Source of the DNA: Candidatus Fibrimonadales bacterium
GTDB taxonomy: Bacteria; Fibrobacterota; Fibrobacteria; Fibrobacterales; Fibrobacteraceae
Direction of reading: 5' to 3'
Assembly: GCA_009777135.1 (NCBI GenBank)
Contig: WRMM01000018.1
Span: 1-15,294 of the forward strand
DNA length: 15,294 bases
The translations under genes were made by a program, and so were the position numbers. Under the pieces are notes generated by a model, which had not been told where the DNA came from, made no database searches, and saw nothing but the letters and a program-made list of their open reading frames with translations. Numbering within the stretch: the stretch's first letter is position 1; every line of letters begins with the position of its first letter. Positions 6,845 through 14,366 of the stretch are shown piece after piece.

Positions 6845-9800
6845 TGTCTGCCTCCGAAACTTTAATATCCAAACCTAGGGAGCGGAACTCGCGCACCAGC
6901 ACTCGGAAGCTTTCCGGCGTGCCCGGCGCAGGCGGATTTTCGCCCTTGACTATGGCATCGTAAATTTTATTTCTGCCTATAATATCATCTGATTTTACGG
7001 TTAGCAATTCCTGCAATGTGTATGCAGCTCCGTAAGCTTCAAGCGCCCAAACTTCCATTTCTCCAAATCTCTGACCTCCAAAGTGCGATTTTCCGCCAAG
7101 AGGCTGCTGAGTTACAAGAGCATAAGGTCCTGTGGAGCGAGCGTGTATTTTATCTTCAACCAAGTGGTTGAGCTTTAGCATATACATGGTGCCTATTGTT
7201 ACATCGTTCAAAAAAGGCTCTCCGGTGCGGCCATCATAAAGCGTTGCCTTTCCTGTTATGCCGTCTTTTGGAACGTCTTTGCCATGCTTGTCTTTGAATT
7301 CCTTTTTCTCGCTTTCTGTCCATGAGCTTTCAGAAATCTTGACAATGGGATTTTCAATATAGGCTTTTTTGAGTTCGTTTTCTATGCTATTGAAAGGAAC
7401 ACCGTTGAACACAGGCGTTTCTACCCTCATGCCAAGCGTGGCGGCTGCCCAGCCCAAATGCACTTCCAAAACCTGCCCCACATTCATGCGAGAAGGCACG
7501 CCAAGCGGGTTCAAAAGTATTTGAACAGGCTTTCCGTCTTCGGTAAACGGCATGTCTTCAATGGATACTATTTTAGCAACAACGCCCTTGTTTCCGTGGC
7601 GCCCCGCCATTTTGTCGCCTATGGAGAGGCGGCGTTTTTTAGCGATGTAAACTTTGACTACCTTGAACACGCCAGGCTTCAATTCGTCGCCTTTGTTCAC
7701 CTTGTCAATTTCTTTTTCCTTTAAATCATTCAACTCTGCAATGCGGCGATTTGTTGTGCTGAGCAAGGAGCTGACTTCTTCTTGAATTGCCTGCTCCACG
7801 CAAAACACAGAACCAGAGGCAAGCTGAGAAAAATCCGTTTTGTCTAAGAGTTCCTTGGTCCATTTTTTGTCTGCGCCAATAATCACTTCATTTGTTATGC
7901 CGTTGCGAACATTGCCGCTTGTTTTATCCAAAAGCAAGCGAGAGAGTTCCGGTTTGCGAGCCTCTTCTATTGCCTTTACCCTTTCTTCGTATTCTTTTGC
8001 GAGCGAGCGAATTTTATTAGCAAGTTCCTCGCGATGCCTCTGTTCTTCTTCTTTTGTGTTTGTGCGGCTGTCTCTGCGCTGGAACACCTGAGTATCCACC
8101 ACAATGCCTTTCACTCCGCTTGGAATGCGGAGCGAAGAATCGCTGACATCGCCGGATTTTGAACCGAATATCGCGCGGAGCAATTTTTCTTCTGGAGTTA
8201 GCTCGGATTCACCTTTTGGCGTAACCTTTCCAACCAGAATATCGCCAGGGCGAACTTCCATTCCAATGCGAACAATGCCGTCTTCGCCCAAGTGGTGGCG
8301 ATCTTTTTCGCTGACATTGGGAACATCTCTGGTTATTTCTTCTTTGCCGCGTTTGGTTTCTCTAACCTCAATTTCGTATTCTTCAATGTGTATGGAGGTA
8401 AAGGTATCGTTAATGGCCAGTTCTTCTGAAATTATTATAGCATCTTCGTAGTTGTAGCCTTGCCATGGCAAGAATGCAATGCGAATATTTTTGCCAAGAG
8501 CAAGCTCGCCATTATCGGTAGAAGCGCCATCCGCCAAAACATCGCCTGCTTTTACCTTGTCACCCGCTCTGCAGATAGGTTTTTGATTTATGCAGGAATC
8601 TTGATTGGAGCGTTCAAATTTGCGAAGCTCGTAAATGTCGTGCGGAGGAAGCCCTAGAGTTTCATGGGTTTCTAGCCCTTTATCTCTCAAAACTTCTATG
8701 CGAGTGGCATCAACAAAAGTCACAACGCCATCGTTTCTCGCTCTAACCAAAGTGCCTGCGTCAAGCGCAACTTTTTTCTCCAAGCCTGTTCCCACAATGG
8801 GCGCTTCTGCACGGAGCAAAGGCACGGCTTGGCGTTGCATATTAGAACCCATAAGAGCGCGGTTAGCGTCATCGTGCTCAAGGAATGGAATGAGACCCGC
8901 AGCAACAGACACAATCTGCATGGGCGAAACATCCATTAAATCAACTCTTTGCGTTTCTATATCTTCTACGGAAATTTCTTCCAAGTTTTGAATGCTTGGG
9001 AAATCGCCCTCTGCTCTAACCAAAACAAATTCGCTTACAAATCTTTTGGTTTTTGAATCTAAAATTGTGCTTGCAGGAGCAATTCTGTACTGGTCTTCTT
9101 CGGAAGCGGTTAAATATACAATCCAATCGGAAACCACCATTTGCACAACGGAAACCTGTTGCGTAAAATCCGCTTTGGGCTTTTGAGCATCGCCTTTTGC
9201 ATATCTGCCAATGGAAACGCCGTTTTTAATTATTTCGCACTCGTTTCCAAAATCAAACTCAAAGCTTTTGTTGCAGAACAAATCAAAAAGTTCCAATTGC
9301 CTGCCCTTGAATTTTTTGCGAGCCGTTTTTATTTCATTTTTGCTCAATTCAGTTTGAGTTAAAAGCTGCTGATTTGCATCGCCAAAGAAATTCTTCATTA
9401 TGCCTGCATGCCATTTAGACTCTGGAAATTCATAATCCTTGCCGTCCGCATCTTTGAATTTCAGCAAGCCCACAATTCTGTAAGGGCTTTCTATAAAGCC
9501 AAAGCGATTTACAATAGAGAATGCGGCAAGAGAATTTATCAAGCCGATGTTTGCGCCTTCGGGAGTTTCAATTGGGCACAAACGGCCATAGTGCGAATGA
9601 TGAACGTCGCGTACTTCCAAGCCTGCTCTGTCTCTGGACAAACCGCCTGGGCCAAGAGCAGATATTCTGCGTTTATTGGTCAATTCCGAAAGAGGATTTA
9701 TTTGATCCATGAATTGAGAAAGCTGGCTTGAGCCAAAGAATGCAGCCACCATGCTGTTTACGGTTCTTGAATTTATAAGTTCCGTTGGAGTTAAAACGCC

Positions 9801-11129
9801 TTCCCTGTCGCGAGAAGAAAAATTTTCCCTAACGGAGCGAAGAATACGGCTAATGCCCACGGATATTTGATTTGCAACAAGCTCGCCAACGGAGCGAACT
9901 CGGCGATTTCCCAAATGGTCAATATCATCCAAGGAGAAACCTTCTTCGCCATTGTACAAGCCAAGCATGTAGCCAATAACGCTGACAAAATCATCTTTTG
10001 TGAGAGTCATAATTTCTCTAAGCTTCTGCTGGTCTTCTGGCTTATGAACTTTTGAATTCAAGCGATAACGGCCAAGCTCGCCAATTTCGTAGCGTTTTCT
10101 TTCAAAGAAAAGATTTTCAAAATGGTCTCTTGCCGCTTTTGGGTCTGCAGCGGGCTGCGACCTTGTTGTTTGATAAATACGCTCATGCGCAACTTCTCTG
10201 TAGCTTTTCTTTGCCTTGTCGTCTTCTCTTTCTTTCTTTGAATCTTCTATATCGTCATTTGCCAAAGTGTTATGTATAAGATCGTATTCATCCAAATTCT
10301 CCTTTACCGCTTCAACGCTGGCAATGCCTGCGTCCAAAAGCTTTTGACAAGTGTCAATGTCTAAAATGGAATTTGCATGAGCTATTATTTCGCCGTCTTC
10401 GCTAACCGCATCTTTGAAAAGCGCTCTGTTTGAGTAGTCTTCGTCAATTTTTAACTCAATAGTTTCGCCTGTGTGGAAAAGAGCCAAAATCTGCGCATTT
10501 GTTTCGTAGCCAACGGCGCGCAAAAGCACAGTTGCCGGCAATTTCTTTTTGCGGTCTATCAACATATAGAGAACATCGTTCTCCGTGTTAAATTCCAGCC
10601 AAGAACCTCTATTGGGTATTATGCGGCTTTGAAAAACAACCTTGCCGCTTGGCAGCTGCTCGGAATCAAAGCTTACGCCCGGCGAGCGATGCAGCTGGCT
10701 TATTACAACCCGTTCTGACCCATTTATTATAAAAGTGCCATTATCGGTCATAACCGGCAGGTCGCAGAAAAATACATCGTTTGCAACCTGGTCCTGCAAT
10801 TTCTTTTCTTCGCCATCTTCCTTGAAGGTTTGAAGTTCCAAGTGAGCTATAAGCTGACGGGAATATGTAACTCCCCGTTCTCTGCACTCCTTTATGGAAT
10901 ATCTTGGCATAGCCAAGTTATAATGGCTATAACGCAAAACTAAAAGTTTTTTTGCATCGGACACGTCTTGAAAAGCGTCTCGAAACACACGCTCCAGCCC
11001 TTCATTGCGTCTGTCTTTTGCAGAAACTCCGGCCTGCAAAAAGCGTTCATAAGAAGCTTTTTGCATCTCCAGAAGATCCGGCAATTCCAAACGAAATTCG
11101 TTTGATGAGTAGGACTTCCGCTCTATCAT
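6837..11129 (-). CDS. DNA-directed RNA polymerase subunit beta
   Basis: The beta subunit, 1430 residues, longer than E. coli's 1342. The rifampicin-binding region runs from FFGSSQLSQFMDQ (464-476) through KRRISALGPGG (486-496). Relative to E. coli it has Ile for N518 (I477) and Asn for H526 (N485), while D516, S522 and S531 are unchanged. A stretch of about 95 extra residues lies between SPYR (548-551) and the YLTASEEDQY segment (672-681). A further variable, coiled-coil-like region spans about 1015-1140, near the position of E. coli insertion i9. The active-site elements GDKMAGRHGNKGV (1171-1183) and LNPLGVPSRMNVGQVLEVHLG (1206-1226) are intact, as is the C-terminal ALEAYGAAYTLQELLTVKSDD. 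The ATG at 11129 has a GAGGTGA Shine-Dalgarno sequence. It follows rplL by 82 bp and overlaps rpoC by 8 bp. Confidence 0.98.
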   Translation of the reverse strand: MIERKSYSSNEFRLELPDLLEMQKASYERFLQAGVSAKDRRNEGLERVFRDAFQDVSDAKKLLVLRYSHYNLAMPRYSIKECRERGVTYSRQLIAHLELQTFKEDGEEKKLQDQVANDVFFCDLPVMTDNGTFIINGSERVVISQLHRSPGVSFDSEQLPSGKVVFQSRIIPNRGSWLEFNTENDVLYMLIDRKKKLPATVLLRAVGYETNAQILALFHTGETIELKIDEDYSNRALFKDAVSEDGEIIAHANSILDIDTCQKLLDAGIASVEAVKENLDEYDLIHNTLANDDIEDSKKEREDDKAKKSYREVAHERIYQTTRSQPAADPKAARDHFENLFFERKRYEIGELGRYRLNSKVHKPEDQQKLREIMTLTKDDFVSVIGYMLGLYNGEEGFSLDDIDHLGNRRVRSVGELVANQISVGISRILRSVRENFSSRDREGVLTPTELINSRTVNSMVAAFFGSSQLSQFMDQINPLSELTNKRRISALGPGGLSRDRAGLEVRDVHHSHYGRLCPIETPEGANIGLINSLAAFSIVNRFGFIESPYRIVGLLKFKDADGKDYEFPESKWHAGIMKNFFGDANQQLLTQTELSKNEIKTARKKFKGRQLELFDLFCNKSFEFDFGNECEIIKNGVSIGRYAKGDAQKPKADFTQQVSVVQMVVSDWIVYLTASEEDQYRIAPASTILDSKTKRFVSEFVLVRAEGDFPSIQNLEEISVEDIETQRVDLMDVSPMQIVSVAAGLIPFLEHDDANRALMGSNMQRQAVPLLRAEAPIVGTGLEKKVALDAGTLVRARNDGVVTFVDATRIEVLRDKGLETHETLGLPPHDIYELRKFERSNQDSCINQKPICRAGDKVKAGDVLADGASTDNGELALGKNIRIAFLPWQGYNYEDAIIISEELAINDTFTSIHIEEYEIEVRETKRGKEEITRDVPNVSEKDRHHLGEDGIVRIGMEVRPGDILVGKVTPKGESELTPEEKLLRAIFGSKSGDVSDSSLRIPSGVKGIVVDTQVFQRRDSRTNTKEEEQRHREELANKIRSLAKEYEERVKAIEEARKPELSRLLLDKTSGNVRNGITNEVIIGADKKWTKELLDKTDFSQLASGSVFCVEQAIQEEVSSLLSTTNRRIAELNDLKEKEIDKVNKGDELKPGVFKVVKVYIAKKRRLSIGDKMAGRHGNKGVVAKIVSIEDMPFTEDGKPVQILLNPLGVPSRMNVGQVLEVHLGWAAATLGMRVETPVFNGVPFNSIENELKKAYIENPIVKISESSWTESEKKEFKDKHGKDVPKDGITGKATLYDGRTGEPFLNDVTIGTMYMLKLNHLVEDKIHARSTGPYALVTQQPLGGKSHFGGQRFGEMEVWALEAYGAAYTLQELLTVKSDDIIGRNKIYDAIVKGENPPAPGTPESFRVLVREFRSLGLDIKVSEADNA
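6851..6855 (-). promoter_or_regulatory. Ribosome binding site of rpoC inside rpoB
   Basis: GGAGG lies six bases upstream of the rpoC ATG and within the last codons of rpoB. Together with the 8-bp ATGCTTGA overlap of start and stop, it points to coupled translation, which keeps beta and beta' stoichiometric. Confidence 0.8.
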
Positions 11130-11157
11130 GGATCACCTCGCCATAAAAGGAATTTTA

Positions 11158-11180
11158 CGCCTGCGTGTTCACGCAGGGCG
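11158..11180 (-). promoter_or_regulatory. Hairpin in the rplL-rpoB intergenic region
   Basis: An almost perfect inverted repeat has arms CCTGCGTG (11170-11177 on the minus strand) and CACGCAGG (11160-11167), extended by a CG pair beyond one bulged base. It folds as a short GAAC loop on a 7-bp GC-rich stem plus 2 bp. No clean U-run follows on the minus strand, so it is not a canonical terminator. In E. coli this same gap carries a transcription attenuator and an RNase III processing site that set the ribosomal-protein to polymerase ratio; an equivalent role here is inference. Confidence 0.55.
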
Positions 11181-11211
11181 CTTAAAAAGAAATTTACAGA
11201 CCTGGCACGCA

Positions 11212-11601
11212 TTATTTCAGCGTGACCTTTGCTCCGGCGTCTTCCAAATCTTTTTTAAGCTTTTCAGCTTCGGCTTTTGGAACACCTTCCTTAACGGGAG
11301 CATTGCTTTTGCCCGCCAAGTCTTTTGCTTCTATAAGCCCAAGTCCAGGAATAGCAGCACGCAAAGCCTTGATAACTTTTACTTTGTCTGTACCGCCATC
11401 AACCAACACAACATCGAATTCTGTTTTTTCTTCTGCTGCGGGAGCTGCTGCGCCACCTGCTGCGGGAGCAGCCATAACAACTGCGCCACCGGCAGCTGCT
11501 TCGAGACCATGGGTCTCTTTGAGGTAGTCAGCCAAAGCTTTGGCTTCTAAAAGTGTGAGGGCAACTATCTGGTCGCCTAATGTTTTGACATCTGTAGCCA
11601 T
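11212..11601 (-). CDS. 50S ribosomal protein L7/L12
   Basis: The multicopy stalk protein that recruits EF-Tu, EF-G and other translational GTPases. The 129 residues show an N-terminal dimerisation and L10-binding helix region (about 1-32), an Ala/Gly-rich flexible hinge (about 35-57), and the globular C-terminal domain from EKTEFDVVLVDGG onward. This domain contains KVKVIKALR, the GLGLIEAKDLAG factor-binding surface (about 85-96), and a normal end at AGAKVTLK. The ATG at 11601 is preceded by GGAGAA. It lies 28 bp after rplJ, whose product anchors it to the ribosome. Its third codon positions are somewhat GC-richer than in other ribosomal genes here, partly because of the Ala/Gly hinge. Confidence 0.97.
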   Translation of the reverse strand: MATDVKTLGDQIVALTLLEAKALADYLKETHGLEAAAGGAVVMAAPAAGGAAAPAAEEKTEFDVVLVDGGTDKVKVIKALRAAIPGLGLIEAKDLAGKSNAPVKEGVPKAEAEKLKKDLEDAGAKVTLK

Positions 11602-11629
11602 GGGATTTTCTCCGTTTTTGAGTGATTTT

Positions 11630-12184
11630 CTAAGCTGTTTCCAGTCTTTCTTCTAAAGCCTTTATTTGTCCCGCTATCTTTCCGCCAGGGCCCTTGATAA
11701 GAGCTATCAGGTTTGCCCCTGGAGAAAGCATTAAAGACACTACTTGACCTAGAATTTCCGTTTTACCTGGCATCTTCGCTAAATTTTCCAACTCGCTCCC
11801 ATTCAGGGAAGAATTGTCTAGCGAAATGCCCTTTGCTGTTAAAATATCTGGGTTTGCCTTGTGAAATTCAACAACTTCACGGGCAGGAAGCATTGGATCT
11901 TCCGCACTGCCGAGCATAATAGATGTTGCTCCCTTCAGATAAGAATCCAATCCCGAAATATTCGCCTTTTTAAAGGCTTCTTTTATCAATCTGTTTTTAG
12001 ACGCTCTGTAAGCGATGCCTTTTTTGCGCAAGTTCATGCGCAAAGCATTATCTTGAGCAACTGTTATCTTCTGAAAGTCCAGCAGATAAATAGAAGCTGC
12101 TTCTGAAAAATCCTTAACAAGAGAGTTTACAAGCTCTTGTTTTTTCTGCTTTTGAAGCGACATTTTTTTCTCGGTTTTTTCCAT
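11630..12184 (-). CDS. 50S ribosomal protein L10
   Basis: L10 binds 23S rRNA near the GTPase-associated centre and carries L7/L12 dimers on its C-terminal helix. The 184-residue protein has the typical N-terminal segment (KQKKQELVNSLVKDFSEAAS), the conserved LRKKGIAYRASKNRLIKEAF region (about 52-71), and a C-terminal helix ending ALEERLETA. ATG 12184 is preferred over the internal ATG seven codons later, because AAGGGG lies about nine bases upstream and overlaps the rplA stop (TAAGGGG). Only 12 bp separate it from rplA, so there is no room for a dedicated E. coli-style L10 autoregulatory leader outside the rplA coding sequence. Confidence 0.96.
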   Translation of the reverse strand: MEKTEKKMSLQKQKKQELVNSLVKDFSEAASIYLLDFQKITVAQDNALRMNLRKKGIAYRASKNRLIKEAFKKANISGLDSYLKGATSIMLGSAEDPMLPAREVVEFHKANPDILTAKGISLDNSSLNGSELENLAKMPGKTEILGQVVSLMLSPGANLIALIKGPGGKIAGQIKALEERLETA

Positions 12185-12196
12185 AAAATCTACCCC

Positions 12197-12886
12197 TTAC
12201 CTTGTTATTGCTATGTCTAGACGAACCGATGGTGTCATGGTTGCTGTCAGGGTTAAACTTTTTATGTAAACGCCCTTTGAGGTTTGCGGTTTGTTCTTTT
12301 TTACGGAGTCTATAACCGTAAGAATATTTTCACGCAACTGCTCACCAGAGAAAGAGAGTTTGCCGACCGGGGTATGCACATTTGCGCCCTTGTCAACGCG
12401 GTATTGAATTTTGCCAGCTTTAAGTTCTTTAATAATCTGAGCTAAATTCGGGGTAACCGTTCCTGCCTTTGGGCTTGGCATTAAACCGCGAGGACCTAAA
12501 ACCTTGGCAACCTTGCCAAGAACAGCCATCATGTCTGGGGTGGCAACCACCGCATCAAAATCAAGCCAGCCTTCGGAAATTTTTTGAACCATTTCTGCGC
12601 CGCCGGCAAAATCTGCGCCTGCGTCCGTAGCTGCCTGAACCGCATTGTCTTTGCATAGCGCCAGAATGCGAACTTTGCGACCTGTGCCATGCGGCAGAGT
12701 TACAGAGCCGCGCACCATTTGGTCCGAATGTTTTGGGTCAACGCCCAAGTTAAAATGCAATTCAACGGTTTGGTCAAACTTGAAATCTGATTTTTTCAGA
12801 ATATTCACAGCTTCATCCAAACCATGGAAAGCTTTGATATCGTAAGACGACGCCAAAGCGCGATATTTTTTTCCTCTTTTAACCAT
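12197..12886 (-). CDS. 50S ribosomal protein L1
   Basis: L1 forms the mobile stalk next to the E site and helps release deacylated tRNA. In many bacteria it also represses its own operon. The 229 residues match the usual length. Recognisable segments are MVKRGKKYRA at the N terminus, the PHGTGRKVRILALCKDNAV stretch (about 85-103), LGPRGLMPSPKAGTVTPN (about 132-149), and YRVDKGANVHTPVGKLSF (about 162-179). The ATG at 12886 lies in an 8-bp ATGGTTAA overlap with the end of rplK. The Shine-Dalgarno GAGG at 12893-12896 is inside rplK, so translation of the two is probably coupled. Confidence 0.97.
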   Translation of the reverse strand: MVKRGKKYRALASSYDIKAFHGLDEAVNILKKSDFKFDQTVELHFNLGVDPKHSDQMVRGSVTLPHGTGRKVRILALCKDNAVQAATDAGADFAGGAEMVQKISEGWLDFDAVVATPDMMAVLGKVAKVLGPRGLMPSPKAGTVTPNLAQIIKELKAGKIQYRVDKGANVHTPVGKLSFSGEQLRENILTVIDSVKKNKPQTSKGVYIKSLTLTATMTPSVRLDIAITR

Positions 12887-13307
12887 TTACTACCTCAATG
12901 CCCATTGAGCGTGCTGTGCCAATTACCATTTGCTGCGCTGATTCCAGGCTGATGGTGTTTAAATCCGGCATTTTTGTTTTGGCAATTTCAGTTACCTGCG
13001 CCATAGTCACTTTGCCAACCTTTTTGCGATTTGGTTCGCCAGAAGCGGTTTCCACTTTAGCAGCCTGCTTTAGCATAGACGGAACCGGCGGGGTTTTGGT
13101 TACAAAGGTAAAGCTGTTGTCTGCGTATACAGTTATAATAACAGGAACTATTGTGCCTGCCATGGACTGCGTGCGAGCATTGTATTGCTTGCAAAACTCA
13201 GCTATATTCACCTTTTTGGAACCCAATGCGGGACCAATCGGAGGAGCCGGATTTGCTGCGCCAGCCTTAATCTGTAGTTTTATGTAGCCTGTAATCTTTT
13301 TTGCCAC
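12879..13307 (-). CDS. 50S ribosomal protein L11
   Basis: L11 binds the GTPase-associated region of 23S rRNA, helps factor-dependent GTP hydrolysis, and is needed for stringent-response sensing. The 142 residues are of standard length. The N-terminal domain contains the conserved AGAANPAPPIGPALGSKKVN (16-35) with the proline-rich linker surface, then FCKQYNARTQ. The C-terminal rRNA-binding domain runs from about residue 73 to GTARSMGIEVVNG. The start codon is GTG, supported by a GGAG nine bases upstream and by the conserved N terminus. It lies 28 bp after nusG. The short gap shows no obvious extended L1-binding leader. Confidence 0.97.
   Translation of the reverse strand: MAKKITGYIKLQIKAGAANPAPPIGPALGSKKVNIAEFCKQYNARTQSMAGTIVPVIITVYADNSFTFVTKTPPVPSMLKQAAKVETASGEPNRKKVGKVTMAQVTEIAKTKMPDLNTISLESAQQMVIGTARSMGIEVVNG
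12893..12896 (-). promoter_or_regulatory. Ribosome binding site of rplA inside rplK
   Basis: GAGG (within TTGAGGTAG) sits six bases before the rplA ATG and inside the last codons of rplK. It supports the 12886 start and the coupled reading of L11 and L1. Confidence 0.75.
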
Positions 13308-13335
13308 TGTAATTTCTCCGTTTCAAAGCCCACGC

Positions 13336-13884
13336 CTATAAAACTTCAACCTCTGAAAAGTTAAGTTCAACTGGAATGGAACGACCAAATATAACAACCA
13401 TGGCTTTTAATTTGCCACGCTCTTTCATAATTTCTTCTACAACGCCCGTATAATCATTAAACGGACCTTCTTTAATGCGAATAGAATCGCCTTCTTTAAC
13501 CGGCGGTGCTTCCATTGGAAGCAAATCTACGCTCAGCCCGTCTTCGCGAGGGAGTATAGACACCATTTCCGATTCTGGAATCGCATTGATTTTTGAGCCA
13601 ACCGTCACGAATCTCGTTACGCCTTGAATATTTTGAACCAAATGCCTTGTGCGGTCATTCAAGTCCATCTGTATAAATACGTAGCCCGGCATTAAATTCC
13701 GTCTTTCTATTTTGACTGACCTTTTGCCTCTTTTAGTTGAGATATGCTCTTCATTTACATGGGGAATTTCAATGCGCCCAAATGAATCCTGCATCTGCTC
13801 ACGTTCAATCATGGCTTCAAGGAGTTGCTTAACCTTAAGCTCCTGTCCAGAAAAAGTTGCTACCGAATACCAGGCCAAATTCAT
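13336..13884 (-). CDS. Transcription termination/antitermination protein NusG
   Basis: NusG binds the beta' clamp helices, suppresses pausing, and links RNA polymerase to Rho or to ribosomal S10. The NGN domain starts at NLAWYSVATFSGQELKVKQL and includes LMPGYVFIQMDL and GVTRFVTVG. The C-terminal KOW domain begins at KEGDSIRIKEGPFNDYTGVV. I chose the ATG at 13884, which puts the conserved Trp at position 5 as in most NusG proteins; a GGAG lies 12 bases upstream. An in-frame TTG at 13902, with GGAG nine bases before it and overlapping the secE stop, would add six residues and is a real alternative. The gene follows secE almost directly. Confidence 0.95.
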   Translation of the reverse strand: MNLAWYSVATFSGQELKVKQLLEAMIEREQMQDSFGRIEIPHVNEEHISTKRGKRSVKIERRNLMPGYVFIQMDLNDRTRHLVQNIQGVTRFVTVGSKINAIPESEMVSILPREDGLSVDLLPMEAPPVKEGDSIRIKEGPFNDYTGVVEEIMKERGKLKAMVVIFGRSIPVELNFSEVEVL

Positions 13885-13908
13885 GTTCTGCAAATGCTCC
13901 AAAAAACT

Positions 13909-14091
13909 CTACTCCAAAAACTTTCCAACAAGTTTAGATAATCCCAAATCAACAATTGCTATATAAAAACCCATTATAATACTAAAAACAACAACCACCA
14001 TGGTTGAACCTTTAAGCTCTTCCCACGTTGGCCAAGTAACCTTCTTTAACTCAGCTATAACATCACGAATATATTTTTGAAAACTCTGCAT
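13909..14091 (-). CDS. Preprotein translocase subunit SecE
   Basis: SecE clamps the SecY channel in the inner membrane. The 60-residue protein is the short, single-span form: an amphipathic N-terminal helix (FQKYIRDVIAELKKVTWPTW) with the conserved WPT motif, then one hydrophobic segment at about 29-51 (MVVVVFSIIMGFYIAIVDLGL). The ATG at 14091 is chosen because an AGGAG stands eight bases upstream; the same frame stays open further upstream to 14133, but this runs into the tRNA gene and has no family match. It starts 15 bp after the tRNA-Trp 3' end and leads into nusG, the usual secE-nusG pair. Confidence 0.95.
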   Translation of the reverse strand: MQSFQKYIRDVIAELKKVTWPTWEELKGSTMVVVVFSIIMGFYIAIVDLGLSKLVGKFLE

Positions 14092-14106
14092 AAATAAACT
14101 CCTGCA

Positions 14107-14179
14107 CAGGCTAAGAGGGACTCGAACCCCCAACCGGCGGTTTTGGAGACCGCTACTCTACCAATTGAGCCATTAGCCT
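14107..14179 (-). tRNA. tRNA-Trp (anticodon CCA)
   Basis: A complete 73-nt cloverleaf. The acceptor stem AGGCTAA pairs with TTAGCCT in seven perfect pairs, followed by discriminator G. The anticodon stem GCGGT/ACCGC closes a 7-nt loop CTCCAAA with anticodon CCA. The T arm has GGGGG-TTCGAGT-CCCTC with one G-U pair. The 3' CCA is not encoded (TGC follows). It sits between rpmG (12 bp) and secE (15 bp), so it must be cut out of a protein-coding transcript. Confidence 0.96.
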
Positions 14180-14191
14180 ACGGTTATTCAC

Positions 14192-14353
14192 CTATTTAGT
14201 CTCCTTATGTACAGTGTGCTTTCTACAAAAACGACAATATTTCTTATACTCAACGCGCGAAGAATGCTTCTTCTTATTTTTATCGCAATCGTAATTGCGC
14301 TGCTTGCATTCAGGGCATTCTAAGGTGATGAGTTCTCTTATTTTGGAAGCCAT
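14192..14353 (-). CDS. 50S ribosomal protein L33
   Basis: L33 is a small zinc-ribbon protein of the large subunit near the E site. The 53-residue frame begins MASKIRELITLECPEC and ends RKHTVHKETK. The Cys pairs C13-x2-C16 and C40-x2-C43 are all present, marking the zinc-binding (C+) form rather than the Cys-less paralog. The ATG at 14353 lies 13 bp after the tuf stop, and its Shine-Dalgarno sequence (AAGGAAGAG) overlaps that stop (TAAGGAAG). It precedes tRNA-Trp by 12 bp. The tuf-rpmG-trnW-secE-nusG order is widespread in bacteria, which supports the call. Confidence 0.95.
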   Translation of the reverse strand: MASKIRELITLECPECKQRNYDCDKNKKKHSSRVEYKKYCRFCRKHTVHKETK

Positions 14354-14366
14354 AATTTTCTCTTCC

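Noticed and set aside
6386..6865. Plus-strand open frame opposite the start of rpoC
   Set aside because: It is fully covered by the strongly conserved beta' coding sequence, has no family resemblance and no ribosome binding site. The same applies to the other long antisense frames over rpoB, rpoC, rpsL and rplL.
14092..14133. Longer secE reading from an upstream in-frame start
   Set aside because: The extension overlaps the tRNA-Trp gene, lacks a Shine-Dalgarno sequence, and has no match to SecE N termini; the ATG at 14091 has AGGAG.
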